Assembly (NCBI GenBank): GCA_010093685.1
Contig: MU006218.1
Span: forward strand, 1,485,637 to 1,549,636
Direction: 5' to 3'
DNA from: Ophiobolus disseminans
Lineage: Eukaryota > Ascomycota > Dothideomycetes > Pleosporales > Phaeosphaeriaceae
DNA: 64,000 bases
Made by a program: the position numbers and the translations under genes. Every line of letters begins with the position of its first letter. Position 1 is the first letter of the stretch. Positions 32,052 through 42,830 of the stretch are shown piece after piece. Under the pieces are notes generated by a model. The model was not told where the DNA came from. It saw only the letters and a program-made list of their open reading frames with translations, and searched no databases.

Positions 32052-32970
32052 GCGATGATGTTGTGCCCTGAGTGAAAGCTGCAGGTAAGATCTTGCAACA
32101 AGGGTAAAGGCGAAGCGCTTGTACAGGCCTCATTTCACCTGACACTTTCAGCAATCAGACGGCTTGTATTCGTTGTGTAATACTCGACATAACTTGGTCG
32201 TCGTGTTGAAGAGAGAAGGGGTCACTGGGGTCGACTTGGTGGTTTGCCGATCACCTGCCGATCACCTGCATGCTTATGTAAGCCACCCATTCCGTCGATG
32301 GACCAAAAGCCCCTGGTCATCCTTAACCACCACCTCACCTTAGCTTCTGAACTTGAGTCGCTGCAAAAGGAACAGCTCAACCAGAAACATGGGCTCAATT
32401 GCTTTTATCGATTATCTTCGTGGAGAAGAACAAAATTGGTATCTTTGCGCGACGCGTGGCACTCCACCGGCCCACCAATCTATAGCTTAGGACGTAATCG
32501 CGCTTTTCAGCCAATTCATCGTCTCACCACCAGTCTATTTCCAGCTGGTGATACGAGATACGAACGAGCTAAACAAGATCTGCGTGTGCTACCTCAAGCT
32601 AACGATTAATGCAGTCAATGTGCATCCCAACTAATTGGGGGCGGAAAGGGCAGTACAGTGTAGACTTATAGCATCTTTGGGACCCCACGTCTGACGCAAA
32701 GGGTCGGTTGCTGACTGTGAAGAGGACTGGAGTAACGAGCTGAACGCCACGTCACGTGTGTCTGACACGTCCTGCAGGTGCCCTTCACACTACTGCAGAC
32801 GCGGCCCATTGTGCTAGGAGCTTGCAGTGAATTGCTACTTTCATAGTGAAATCCCTATTTCACATTGCCGTCGGTTTCTAACAACCAACTGCAACACTAA
32901 AAACGTCAGCCTTGCAAATCTCAGACATACAGCCGACAACCGACAGCCAACTCGCGTACCACCCACCTAC
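32052..32970. promoter_or_regulatory. Divergent intergenic region, 0.9 kb
   Basis: This lies between two small membrane protein genes transcribed away from each other. An open frame at 32244-32609 has a helical, charged stretch (ILNHHLTLASELESLQKEQL) that could be a relic of a helical protein such as DUF6594, but no partner exon supports it, so it is not called. Confidence 0.35.
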
Positions 32971-33213
32971 ATGCTCCAGCAGCTGTTCCTCATGACGGCC
33001 GAGTCAGATAGTCTCTTTCTCCTCTTCTTCAGAAGTGCATACCTTTCCATGGCTTTCGGATTTGCGGCCTTCACCTTCCTGGGGTTCGCGAGGCTCGGAA
33101 CAACGCTGGGCCTTATTGCTACGATCATCGTGGCTCTCGGTTCGGAGATTTCATTTGTGTACAGCAAGGAAGAAGAGGACATGATGTGGAAGGATGAGCG
33201 GCATTTGGTGTGA
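32971..33213 (+). CDS. Very small membrane protein
   Basis: An 80-residue frame starting at the ATG at 32971. Two adjacent hydrophobic segments (LSMAFGFAAFTFLGFARL and TTLGLIATIIVALGSEISFVY) form a likely hairpin, followed by a highly charged C-terminus (SKEEEDMMWKDERHLV). An upstream in-frame start would add a composition unlike protein. It resembles in plan, but not clearly in sequence, the small membrane proteins on either side. No function is known. Confidence 0.45.
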   Translation: MLQQLFLMTAESDSLFLLFFRSAYLSMAFGFAAFTFLGFARLGTTLGLIATIIVALGSEISFVYSKEEEDMMWKDERHLV

Positions 33214-33731
33214 GAACCACAATCGAGTGACGGGTGCAACAAGAGAGCGCACAAGGAACGATCCATCGGACCTCACCCCTACGACGATACAGCAGCCCGT
33301 ATATCGTCGAACGCTTCACCCGGCGCTTGAAATAGCCATCGCAACATCCCACGATTTCGGTCTTTGATTTAGTGTCTATCGCCGCAACACCGGTCGTCAT
33401 CCTGCTCGATCGACTGATCTTCAAAAGTGGAACCAAGGTCCACCAACGATTTCAGATGGCCGCATATAGTGTCAATTTGTGGAGAACAAGGTCAAACTTT
33501 TCGAACTCTGCTGGAAAGAGTATCCCTGAGGACGACACCGAAAACGATAGCCGGGAGCAGTATGATGATACAAGGGATCGGCGTGTGAGGAAGAGAAGGG
33601 AATGCCACCCATTACGAAGACGAAGAGGAGAACACGTCCTTTGACTATGAAGTAGGAGTGGCAGCGCTCATCTCGAAAAGTGGGCGTCTATCTACAATCG
33701 CGCCTTCAACTCATGTTCTTTCAAGCTTCTC
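33214..33731. other. Intergenic, 0.5 kb
   Basis: This lies between convergent genes. A frame at 33372-33644 begins with a hydrophobic VSIAATPVVILLDRLIF but has no ATG and a random-looking basic tail. It may be a decayed membrane-protein exon and is not called as a gene. Confidence 0.4.
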
Positions 33732-34528
33732 TCAACCAGTCCACACCGCCGGCCCGGGCGCGATGTAGCTCGTCGGGATCGGGTAATAGCTCCACCTGAG
33801 GCCCGGATCATTCGCGTTATACGCTCCCGGAAATGCTACCAGCGGTGCTGGCTTTCCATTTCCGCCACCAGTAACCTCAACCTGAGCACAAGATAGGTAG
33901 ATCTGAGCACCACCAACGTTTTGCGCTTGGTGCAGCGCGATGGACTCGACGCGCACGAGATACTTGCCGGAAGGCGTAGCTGAAGGGATGGTGAATGATA
34001 CGGTCGATTTTTCTGGGCGGATGTTAGCGTATAGAACGAAAGCAGACTGAGTGGTCAGAACACATACGATACGCTGGCCATGTCTCCGGACCGCTTCCAA
34101 GCGGGCTTCCCTTCGCACTGATGCTAGCAGCCTTGAACCACACATTACCACTGGGCTCCCACGTGTTGATATCAGCGCCCTCAGGAACTTTGGCCATGTA
34201 GAACTGCACGGGTCCGAAGTGGCTGACGCTTGCCGCAGCGACGAAGCCTAGCTCAGAGCCTGCAGCAACAGTGGCAGTGGCTGATCCAGCGCGGTTCTGG
34301 AAGCAACGCATGTCCGGAGAGGTCACCGATGTCACGCCGGAGTTTGTTTGGTAGTTCTTCGTTTGGCGCACAGCGGTCCATTCTGCGGCTTCGGGTGTGC
34401 CGCCGACGATGAGTTTGGAGAAGCGGTCTACGTCGAACATTAGATACTGTGAGAAAGATAGTATCACACGACTCACAGTGTGCTTGGGCAGTGCCCGCGA
34501 GCAGGAGAAGAGTTGCGCTAAGATGCAT
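33732..34528 (-). CDS. AA9 (former GH61) lytic polysaccharide monooxygenase
   Basis: A secreted copper enzyme that oxidatively cleaves cellulose or related glucans. Exons are 34528-34477, 34427-34068 and 34012-33732, with introns of 49 and 55 bp, giving 230 residues. Exon 1 encodes only the signal peptide and the first mature residue: MHLSATLLLLAGTAQA then His. Intron 1 (phase 1) follows the His codon, so the mature N-terminus is HYRFSKLIVGGTPEAAEW, the copper-brace histidine. The second copper histidine is in SVSHFGPVQFYMAKV. The axial tyrosine is in GGAQIYLSCAQVEV. The C-terminus PGLRWSYYPIPTSYIAPGPA is typical. There is no cellulose-binding module. The alternative exon 2 donor GTATCG three residues upstream would also keep the frame. 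Confidence 0.93.
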
Positions 34529-35788
34529 CGTGGTTGGTGTAGTCGAGCAAAAGCTACAGCGAGGCGTCGCCAACGGAATGCACAAGAATGGCTTTTAATA
34601 CTCAACTTCTACAGATTGTCGTCACGCGCATCCTTTCCAAGTACCGGTGGTTGTATCTGGGCTCGGCAATTATGGGATAGTGCGGACAGGGGGTTTCCAG
34701 ATTGAACCGAATATACAAGTGATCACATATCGTATACTTCCGCATATCGATTGGCTCATGGTCTCTTTTCAACTCTGAGTTGCCCAATTGATGTAGTTCT
34801 AGCATGTCTGGAGGATTGCGACGGTGCACACCCTCTGTTTGGCCGAATGGGAATTTGAGCAACCATAGCCCTGGGCTCCGTCATATTCTAGTGGACTTGG
34901 AAGCTTTGTAATCGAGCCAAACCTGACATGTTCATGAGTTGATATCAAATCTAGAAAGATACAGCTTATGCGAATTCTATTTTTGTTGCAGTTTGAGTGA
35001 TTTGTGCTACTGTTGTTCGTTTTATGCTTTTCTATCATTTGATATCTCATAGAAGTATAATAGCAGCCTTCCTTCTTGTCACTTACGTTTGCCAAATGTA
35101 TGCTTCCTACATGCCACAATCCTGCGACACCATCACTAGCTTAGTCACACAACTCGATTTCTGATATGACCTGTGGCGTGGTGGTTGTTTCCCATTTCAA
35201 GAGGAGGGGAAACCGTGATATGACAAAGTCATTGGCTTAACACTTGATGCAAAACAATCTTCGGTGAGATAATTGTTATGTATGACCGTAAATTTGTGCA
35301 ATCGCCATGCAATATCTTTTTCTACATGATGCCAGTGTCACAAATGCAGGTAGCATCGCCGCACTGACTCGACCTTCATTTCCCCTCGTCACATCCCATT
35401 ACTCGGGCGGCTAGATGAAGCACAATCAATCCTCCATCATGTTGCAGAGACCGACTATTCCCCCTCGCGCTACAAGTGTCCTGACAGCAACACCACACTC
35501 GCCACAGCAAAGCGTAATACCCAAATCCTTGTGTTCGAACCCTAGTCTACGTGCTTCTCATCGTGGCGATGCTCTGAGGTCCCATCTGGGTGCTGAGTCT
35601 AGATGTAGACCGGCAATACATACTTGGTGTCATCTCGACATACGTAGGTTTGTTTAGTATTTCATGTCCATGAAGACGCTGGGAAAGCGGTTCCTGCTCG
35701 TCACGTCCACAGCTACATATGTAGTCGTCTTGAAGGTATTCTTGCTGATTACTCTAAGGGTCGCTGTATTGTCTCTGAGGAGGACACA
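34529..35788. other. Intergenic, 1.26 kb, locally AT-rich
   Basis: This contains the AA9 promoter and the 3' side of the Q/P-rich gene. The stretch 34900-35300 is noticeably AT-rich compared with the window. No supported gene, terminal repeat or tandem array was found. Confidence 0.4.
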
Positions 35789-36560
35789 TCATGCATCTAC
35801 CGTATAAACTATATTGAGTCCGTCAGTTCGGGCCACATGGACGGGCACGTTTAACTTACACATCCCAGTTATCTGTGCAGCTATGCCCGCCGTGTCGTTG
35901 ACCTTCTTGTGGCCAAGGCATACCAGAGTACTGTGTAGTATGAGGGTAGGTGGGAAATGTATGAGTGCGTTGAACGTGATCTGGAGGCGGGGACGAATGA
36001 TAGTCGGTGGACGTTCGTTGCGGTGGTGAAGGTGAAGAGTATAACTGAGGAGGCGAATTCAGGGGTGGTGGTGAAGATTGTGGGTACTGATTGTAACCGT
36101 TGAAAGAGGGCTGGGCGTATCCACCAGACTGATAACCTGCTTGAGGGTTCACATTGGTCGGCATTTGTGGTGGGTGCGTTTGATGTGGCTGAAATTGTTG
36201 TTGGCTGTTATCATAGCCTCGCGGCGGAGGCGAGCCTTGCTGTTGCGGCCCGTTGTAGTGTTGCTGTGGATATTGATACTCCTGTGAGGTAGCAAAAGCA
36301 TTGTGCTGGTAAGGTGGTATGCTTGGTGGGGCTTGAGTCTGCGGCCAGGGCTGCCTTGGCTCGTAGGGCCAGTTCTGGCCGGGAGGCTGCGCATATTGTG
36401 CCTGTTGTGCAGAAGGAGGGGGATCGCCCTCAGGCTCTTCTTCGACGTCGTCGTTGCTTGGATCGTGTAGTTGTAAGCCTCCTTTAGATGTGTCGCCAAA
36501 GGCTTGGACTGAGGCTTGGACTACGTTTGCCTTGGTAATGGCATCTCTGAGCCGACCCAT
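35789..36560 (-). CDS. Gln/Pro-rich low-complexity protein
   Basis: Exon 1 is 36560-35860. A 51-bp intron (GTAAGT...ATATAG) leads to a tiny last exon, 35808-35789, that adds YTVDA; without it the frame ends at the intron in DNWDV. The first ~45 residues (MGRLRDAITKANVVQASVQA, then SKGGLQLHDPSNDDVEEEP) look ordered and may be the conserved part. The remaining ~190 residues are Gln/Pro/Tyr/Ser-rich, with SPPP, QQQ and PQ runs, typical of intrinsically disordered, phase-separating or scaffold proteins. No domain was recognised. The 3' exon is a proposal from splice consensus only. Confidence 0.6.
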
Positions 36561-37198
36561 GACGCGGACGCTAGAAATGAAGTGCGGAAGAGGCTGTGGC
36601 TTAGACGCTGCGACTGCGGGTCGTGCAAGCTGATGTATCAGGGCAATAAATTGATCGGACTGGGCGCAGGCAGGAAAGATAAACCACGTGGACCGGTCAA
36701 TTTTGAAGAATTTTAAGAAGGGTCAAAAGGCTGGGTGTCGTGTTCTTTAAGCCTCCAGTCTGCCGCAACGAGGCAACAGGGCAGATGCCAGCCCATCGCT
36801 TGGGCAAATTGGATGAGGCTCCATGTAGGACGGCATCCAGCTTCGAGGCCGCAATGGGCATGGAAGCTGAGCACGCGCACCGGTTGCCGTTGCATGTTGG
36901 TCGTGCATGGATTGAAGGACCTTCCCGTCGCAACCCCGCCCGGATGCTGTGCATAACCGGTGAGCCTTGAGTTGACATGCTGATAAGCTGGAGTGATCTT
37001 CTCCGGTCATCCAATGAACACAATGGCTGACGCTCAGGCCAATCGCATGCTGTGTCCAGACCACCACGAAACACAGCCTTGTGCGACCGGCATCGCACAA
37101 GTAACTGCTCATCGCCCGTTGTGGGCAAACACGAAGACGAACAAATAACTGTGATCGCCAGTCGCGAGCAAACACGAATACCAACGCGCAGCTTCAAA
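36561..37198. promoter_or_regulatory. Divergent intergenic region, 0.64 kb
   Basis: This separates the Q/P-rich gene (-) from the DUF6594 gene (+). Overlapping open frames occur on both strands (36735-37197) without family resemblance. It is assumed to be the shared promoter region. Confidence 0.4.
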
Positions 37199-38201
37199 AT
37201 GGCACAAGCGGTCGCCCCACCGCTGCTGCCAGTGCATTACACTTCTACGACGACCGGGCAACAAAGTAGTTCTCCAATGCAGATGAGCAACTTATCAGAG
37301 TCGGGAACTACTCTTACTCCATCAACCACCAGTCCCAAGAGAAGGCCTTACAAAGAAGACGGGTACCAAGCATTTAGCAAGTGGATGGCCTCAGATGACG
37401 ATTTCTTCGTATTTCGACGTTTCGAAAGCTTGAACGCGAATACAATACTATGGATGCAATTTCGCATCTCCGAGTTAGAAGCAAAACTGGAAGGAATCCA
37501 TGAAGAGATCAAAGAATCCAAGGTATCGGACAACTTGAAGAACTCAAGTTTCGCGTGGGATGCGAAATATAGACAAGAGCGAACAAAGATCATGGGCGAA
37601 CTGTCGTGCCTTCTACTGCAATACAGTAAGTAAATGTTCAACATCAAAGATGATAGACTCACCTTCGATAGACCAGTTCATAGACGCCTTTTCGAAGATA
37701 AGGGCACAGCCTCGCGCTGAAGATCGCCAGATCAAGAACGTTGCTACATGGCTAGAAAACAAGGCGATTACTCCCCCAGAAACGACTTTCGTCCAGAAGA
37801 CTGGTGACCTGATTACCATCAACGTACGGAACCGCCCGCCATTAGGCCGATGGATAGAGGAATGCCGAGGGCTACGTCTCTGGAAGATTTTTCGCGCGAA
37901 ACCTGTGGATGGCCTCCATGTGCAATCCGAGGCGACCGTGTATTCAAGTGACAAAGCTTTTGAACGCTTCACAACAATCAGCATCATTTTTGGCGGACTC
38001 GTTATGCTGTTGGCACCGCTGTGGTGGTTGGCTAATGTCTCCGCAAGCAAGACAAGATTGCAAATCATCACCGGCTTTCTGATCGTATTCGCCTCAATCA
38101 TGGCGATTTCAACTACAAATCGTCCTTTCGAAGTGGTTGCGACAACTGCAGCGTATGCGGCTGTCCTGATGGTGTTCATGCAGATGGAGGGGAAAGCATA
38201 G
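37199..38201 (+). CDS. DUF6594-type fungal membrane protein
   Basis: Exons 37199-37625 and 37672-38201, with a 46-bp intron (GTAAGT...CGATAG), give 318 residues. The opening of the domain, DDDFFVFRRFESLNANTILW, followed by QFRISELEAKLEGIHEE, is the characteristic DUF6594 start: an FRRF motif then a coiled helix. Middle helices carry SKIRAQPRAEDRQIKNVATW. The C-terminus has three hydrophobic segments: TISIIFGGLVMLLAPLWWL, LQIITGFLIVFASIMAI and VATTAAYAAVLMVFMQ. The family is abundant in Pezizomycotina and its role is unknown. The ATG at 37199 follows stop-free upstream sequence of poor composition, so this start is preferred to the in-frame one at 37052. Confidence 0.85.
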
Positions 38202-38561
38202 TCGAATTGACCGAGCGGATGGCGAGGCGTTGGACTTGATGTAAAATGTTAACACAAGAGGAGGAATTGGAGGACTCGTATAGGCGGATATAAGAGAAGA
38301 AGTGTCCAAAAAAACACGAGACGATAGACGGGCCGAATGGCCCACGGAGACATTGGAGCGCACACATTTCTTGTACAAATAGGGGCTACATTTTAACTTT
38401 GAGAGAGCTCTGGCATAGGCTTGCGATAGAATCGTCAGATGGAATCTAGGTGATGTTTCGTTAATTTAGAGATCAACAGGATGGGAACGGTGTGGGACGA
38501 AGATAAGAGATATGGGGTCATGTTGTATGTTGAAACAATAGCAAGGACAAGTTGGTAGCCC

Positions 38562-41234
38562 TTACCACCCATCCTCACCGAGCTTGAACAGTCCGTTCTT
38601 CTTCTTGTCGGCCGCCCATCTGTCACACCACGCCTTCATCTTCTCCCTACTCTTAGCGCTACCAATGTTCACTGTCGGGATGATCCTGTCTATCCTCAAA
38701 GCGCAGCAAAACATGGTCAGCTCCCTGAAGCTGCTATGTTCACTGTATGGAACACCGAAGCAACTTGCACGGCTGGTACTTCCCCGCTGTGGAGTCAAAT
38801 CTTTCATCGAGAAGGCACTCTTCCAATTCGGCGAATGCAACACCGTTTGTACAGCGGGTGACTCCGTGAAGCGGCTGTTAGGTGGTCGGTAGTTCCATCC
38901 CGACGGTCGAAAGCCAACACAGCGAGAGAATGTATCAGCGTAGTCCCGTAGGTAGTCGTCCAGTGTATCGGCGCGAATTTCGAACAGTGGCGTCATGTGC
39001 ACATTGGCGGCGCGAGGATCCTTGGTCAGCAGTGCGTTGAGCTCTGGATCTTCGAGAGCGGCGCAGATACGCTGTTTATTGGCGGGTGCGTAGATCTTGC
39101 TATTCAGGGCCTTGGCGATACCAACACATATGCGCTCTTTGCCGATGCTGTATGTGCCTACAACGACAAGGAGGCGACCGCGTTCGGGACTTTTTGGTTC
39201 TTCTGGTTCATCACTGTTGGTGTCTTTTTGAACGAACTTGATCATGCCCTGCCCAGCACGTTCCCGCTTCATCTGCTCCCAACCATCTGTATCGTCCGCC
39301 CGTGCTTTGTTCAGACTGACGCACATATCTGCGCAAGCTTGAATGACTTGTTGTTGAGGTGGGAATGCGTACTTCGGGTTAAGGTACGTGGTGTCTAGAT
39401 AGCAAACATCGAGCTTTTGCTGCCTGTTCTTCCCGCTCACGGCGTCCAGTACGTCGGGTTTGAGGAGTGGGTGCTCAAGATGTGCCTGGCATGCCCGGAA
39501 GTCCCCGCAGTGCAGAACACGCTGCAGTTTTGTCGCCTTGCCTTTCCCGGTTTCCTTCTCAAACAAGAAAAGGGAACTGCCCGGACAGTGATTCGCTGAT
39601 ATCATTGTGACAAACACCCCTTGCGTACCCGGCACCTCGGTCTTCTTCTCGAAATCGAGGTCAACAACCCACTTCAGATCAACTCGCAATTGTTGCCGCA
39701 CCAGATTTCCAGTGACTTTGCTGCAGTATATCGGCCCATGTGACCATGTCGAGGTTAGCCCGATGTAGTGGTCGCTGTGAAAATGGCTTAAGAAGTAAGC
39801 GTTCTGTCCCTTTACAGCTCCATAGCGGAAGGCATCCACGGCGATGTAGAACCCTGGCATAATTTTGTAGAATGGACAAGTGCGCTGATACGCGGGCTTC
39901 CCACGCGCCGAATTATTTTCGGCGGCTGCAGACGCCCATGCAGCGTCCTCGGCGTGGCCTGCCATCAATTTTGAGAATGCTGATGTTGATCCATTACTGG
40001 CTGGCCCCACCTGGAAAGGGTTTGCCTGGCCTGGTTTCGCTGGTCTGACGGGGCGCTTGAATGATTTCGCGTTTGTTGTAGGCGTTGGTGTACTCTCACG
40101 TTTAGCCTTCACTCCCGGGAGTGGGAGCGGGTTCCCGTCCAAGCAAGCATTCACATGGACCGAAACCTCCTGTTCTGTCAGACCAGGGAGACCACCATTG
40201 CATATGGGACATGATGGTACGCTTGTATCTTTCGAGCCTATGCCGATGGTATCTTGTGTGTCCGCATCCGGAAACATGGACGGTGCGTCAAAATCATCGA
40301 AATCGCCCTCGAATCCCACTGCTTCCATCTCCAGTCTCTGCTGTTCGCGCATCCACCGCCGTTCATCGTACTCTTCGCCTTCCAACAGATCGTCGTCCTC
40401 CAAGCCCTCGAAGTCCTCGTAGTTCTCGCCACTGAATTGCGAAGTCGATTCTATTTTCAAGAGGGAAGGCGGTTCTGTAGTGGAAGGGCCAGCTTCAGTC
40501 ATGGGTGTTGGCTCCTCGAACGGTTTAGACACTCGCGACTGCTCATCCGATTCTCGCTTGTTCATACCTCTTGTTATGATAGGCGCATCTGCGTCATCAT
40601 CTTCGGATTCTGAGTCGTCGACAAATGGACCTGATTTCTTGCGTGGCTGGGCCGCTTGCTTGGGCGCATCTGGCGCAAGAGTTTCCAATGCAGCGCTTTC
40701 TGCATCCGCTGGTGGAGGCGGAGAACATACTGGTACGGGTGCATCCGCTTCCTCACTAACCCTCCTCCTCTTGATGCTTCCACCGTTCTCATTATAGCGT
40801 TCCTCGCCTAGGTCTGATGTCATGACACCATTGGTTTCATCGCTCCAACTCACGCCCTCATCATCGTCTTCCAGGATGATGGTGGGATTGGCGCCCCTTT
40901 CCTGCAGAAATATCCTGTTGTTGATGTCCTCGGCCTTCTTGAAGAATGCCATGATGTTGCCGTTGGGCGTGCCCTGAGGCTTTGACTTGTTCTTTCCATT
41001 GTTGGCTGGTGACTTCTTGGCCCAATCAGTTGTGACCAGAGTCGTCTGGGTGGGCTTCTTCTTCAGTGGCGGTGCAGCTGTATTGGCCTTTGGCGTGGCC
41101 TTCTTGGGTGCTGTCTTTGCGGGCATGCTGGCTGTACTCGACGAAGAGCGGGGTGGCGAGGGAGGGCGACCGGTGGATGGGGCAACGTGCGATGTTTCGG
41201 GGAGTGAGCGGTTCTCTCGAGGATTTCTGAACAT
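38562..41234 (-). CDS. PSO2: DNA cross-link repair nuclease PSO2/SNM1
   Basis: An intronless 890-residue protein. The N-terminal ~330 residues are disordered, with basic (PKKATPKAN) and acidic (GEEYDERRW) tracts. A UBZ4-type zinc finger follows at about 345-375, CPICNGGLPGLTEQEVSVHV then NACLDG. The metallo-beta-lactamase domain has the catalytic FLSHFHSDHYIGLT and the CDGxx-type HCGDFRACQAH. The C-terminal DRMBL/beta-CASP region includes GTYSIGKERICVGIAKAL and FGVPYSEHSSFRELTMF. PSO2/SNM1 is a 5'-3' nuclease acting in nuclear interstrand cross-link repair. It converges with the DUF6594 gene; its start lies about 0.3 kb from the end of the next gene on the same strand. Confidence 0.96.
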   Translation of the reverse strand: MFRNPRENRSLPETSHVAPSTGRPPSPPRSSSSTASMPAKTAPKKATPKANTAAPPLKKKPTQTTLVTTDWAKKSPANNGKNKSKPQGTPNGNIMAFFKKAEDINNRIFLQERGANPTIILEDDDEGVSWSDETNGVMTSDLGEERYNENGGSIKRRRVSEEADAPVPVCSPPPPADAESAALETLAPDAPKQAAQPRKKSGPFVDDSESEDDDADAPIITRGMNKRESDEQSRVSKPFEEPTPMTEAGPSTTEPPSLLKIESTSQFSGENYEDFEGLEDDDLLEGEEYDERRWMREQQRLEMEAVGFEGDFDDFDAPSMFPDADTQDTIGIGSKDTSVPSCPICNGGLPGLTEQEVSVHVNACLDGNPLPLPGVKAKRESTPTPTTNAKSFKRPVRPAKPGQANPFQVGPASNGSTSAFSKLMAGHAEDAAWASAAAENNSARGKPAYQRTCPFYKIMPGFYIAVDAFRYGAVKGQNAYFLSHFHSDHYIGLTSTWSHGPIYCSKVTGNLVRQQLRVDLKWVVDLDFEKKTEVPGTQGVFVTMISANHCPGSSLFLFEKETGKGKATKLQRVLHCGDFRACQAHLEHPLLKPDVLDAVSGKNRQQKLDVCYLDTTYLNPKYAFPPQQQVIQACADMCVSLNKARADDTDGWEQMKRERAGQGMIKFVQKDTNSDEPEEPKSPERGRLLVVVGTYSIGKERICVGIAKALNSKIYAPANKQRICAALEDPELNALLTKDPRAANVHMTPLFEIRADTLDDYLRDYADTFSRCVGFRPSGWNYRPPNSRFTESPAVQTVLHSPNWKSAFSMKDLTPQRGSTSRASCFGVPYSEHSSFRELTMFCCALRIDRIIPTVNIGSAKSREKMKAWCDRWAADKKKNGLFKLGEDGW

Positions 41235-41562
41235 TTGAACACACTATCACATTGTTGTGTGAGTTTACCGTCGTTGATTGTGGTGTGCAGAGACTCCATG
41301 GTGCTGCGAGATCTCGAAGGCGAAGCGATCGCGCCAAGAAATCGCGTCAGCACGTGACTCCGGGGATTTGCTGTGGAGTACCGATGACGATGATATCACA
41401 ACACAACGTCCCAAGAATGCCTCCTTTGGATGGAACCTCGATGGACTGGTCGAGCAACACTTTTCCTCGAATTCAGAGGGGTGAAATTAACTTCGTACGC
41501 ATTATCTACAAATCGCGTTTCTAGGTCTCCACTCAGACGCAGAGACGCAGCGACGCAGCGAC

Positions 41563-42369
41563 TCAAAGCTCGATATCGATCAGGCAGCCTTCCCCATCCT
41601 GTACCGCGGCGTTGACGAAGAGAGTCTCATCTCCTTCTGCCTGTTTCCCTATCTTAAGCACATTCAACACCTCACTGCCAACATTCTCACCTCCGGTTGC
41701 TTCATCATCTTTCCAATTCCATCGCATCGCCCCCCGCCTCTCGTGTATATGGCCAAAGCAATGCAACCTCGGCTTGACTCTCTGTATCGCGTTCGCCAGC
41801 CTCTCGCATCCGTAATGCCTTCCGTCATGACCTACATCCAGTGTGTAATTATAGTGTTCTGAGAAGAGCGGCGGCCCATGCGTCATCACAATATCTATGT
41901 CGTCCGGTATCGCATTCTTGCCCTCGTTGAAGCGATCTTCATCCTCTCCGTAAGCAAACGAGTATCCATTGTATTCCGGTGTGTATGGACTTGCATAGAC
42001 TCTTAAGGTCTTTCCATTTCTCAGTTCGAACTCATGCAGACCCTCCTCGAGATAGTAAGTCCCAAACACCCTCTGCACTTTCATGTACTGTATGCACTGC
42101 TCGCTCTCTTCCATGTCTTCGTCACTCTCGCGCGCTCACTTCTTGTCGAGCTCCAAATCGTGGTTTCCAGCGATGATGAGCTTCAATGGAGCGTTGATAG
42201 TATTTATGTCGGCGATTGCGCGCTTGAAGCTAGGTAGGCCACCGACTTGTGTGAGGTCACCGCAGTGCAGGAATTCGTTGGCACTCGGTGCGGGTTCGCT
42301 AGACGTGTAAGGCCAAGTGAAGTGCGTCTCTGAAAGGACGAGCACGCGCGTTTTGGTGGTGGTAGTCAT
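41563..42369 (-). pseudogene. Calcineurin-like metallophosphoesterase with an in-frame TGA
   Basis: The frame starts at the ATG at 42369 (MTTTTKTRVLVLSETHF) and runs to 41563 in one reading frame, apart from a single TGA at 42135-42133. Upstream of the stop there are LSETH, LHCGDLTQVGG and IIAGNHDLELDKK; downstream ARESDEDMEESEQ, YLEEGLHEFELRNGK, VMTHGPP and HCFGHIHERRGA. These are the metallophosphoesterase motifs in order (DxH, GD, GNHD, H, GHxH). The first motif reads ExH instead of DxH, replacing a metal ligand. No intron restores the frame convincingly: the only donor near the stop (GTGAGC) needs a weak acceptor 69 bp away. The TGA sits where a TGG or CGA codon would be one transition away. 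Either it is a recent pseudogene or the upstream 77 residues are read separately. Confidence 0.75.
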
Positions 42370-42468
42370 TTCAGTGAATATGTTTCTGGGATGCAAAAAG
42401 GTGATGGTTGCATGCGCTTAAATCTTTGCGCGTTCATGCACCGATCGAAGACCAAAGTCAGGCCCTAA

Positions 42469-42614
42469 GCTCTCGGTAAGTTGTGAAAGCTAGGAAAAGC
42501 CGAAGCTTGACGACTACATCCACGTATATAAATATTGTTCTAAATTCTAAAAATCCTCTGTAGACATACAGGACAAAGTATCTTTATTTCCGGCTTTCGC
42601 GACTTACCAAGAGC
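42469..42614 (-). mobile_element. MITE-like inverted-repeat element, copy A
   Basis: A 146-bp element whose ends are inverted repeats of about 25 bp: left GCTCTCGGTAAGTTGTGAAA and, read from the other end, GCTCTTGGTAAGTCGCGAAA. It is flanked on both sides by TAA (42466-42468 and 42615-42617), a likely 3-bp target duplication. The interior is AT-rich and non-coding. It matches copies B, C and D. It lies about 100 bp upstream of the metallophosphoesterase start. A TWA duplication and short terminal repeats would fit a PIF/Harbinger-type non-autonomous element, but no transposase is present in the window. Confidence 0.75.
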
Positions 42615-42830
42615 TAAGTACCTTAGCTCGGCCATTAAACGATGGCATGCGACCATGGACCCTGATCTTTAGGTACCAGCGAAAAGAAGCCACGCGAACC
42701 TACCGAGACTAAGCAGAAACCACGGATCAACTGCTTCGAGCACCTTCCTTAATATTCACCACCACCAGTCTCGACGAACAAAACTCAAAATTGCAGCTGC
42801 CAGCCCCTTGTACCACATATACAATCCTAC

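Noticed and set aside
32244..32609. Possible DUF6594 relic upstream of the small membrane protein
   Set aside because: Only a short helical stretch is suggestive. No FRRF-type motif or membrane segments are present in any frame.
35530..35560. TTCGAACCC motif resembling a tRNA T-arm
   Set aside because: No paired T-stem, anticodon arm or acceptor stem could be folded around it.
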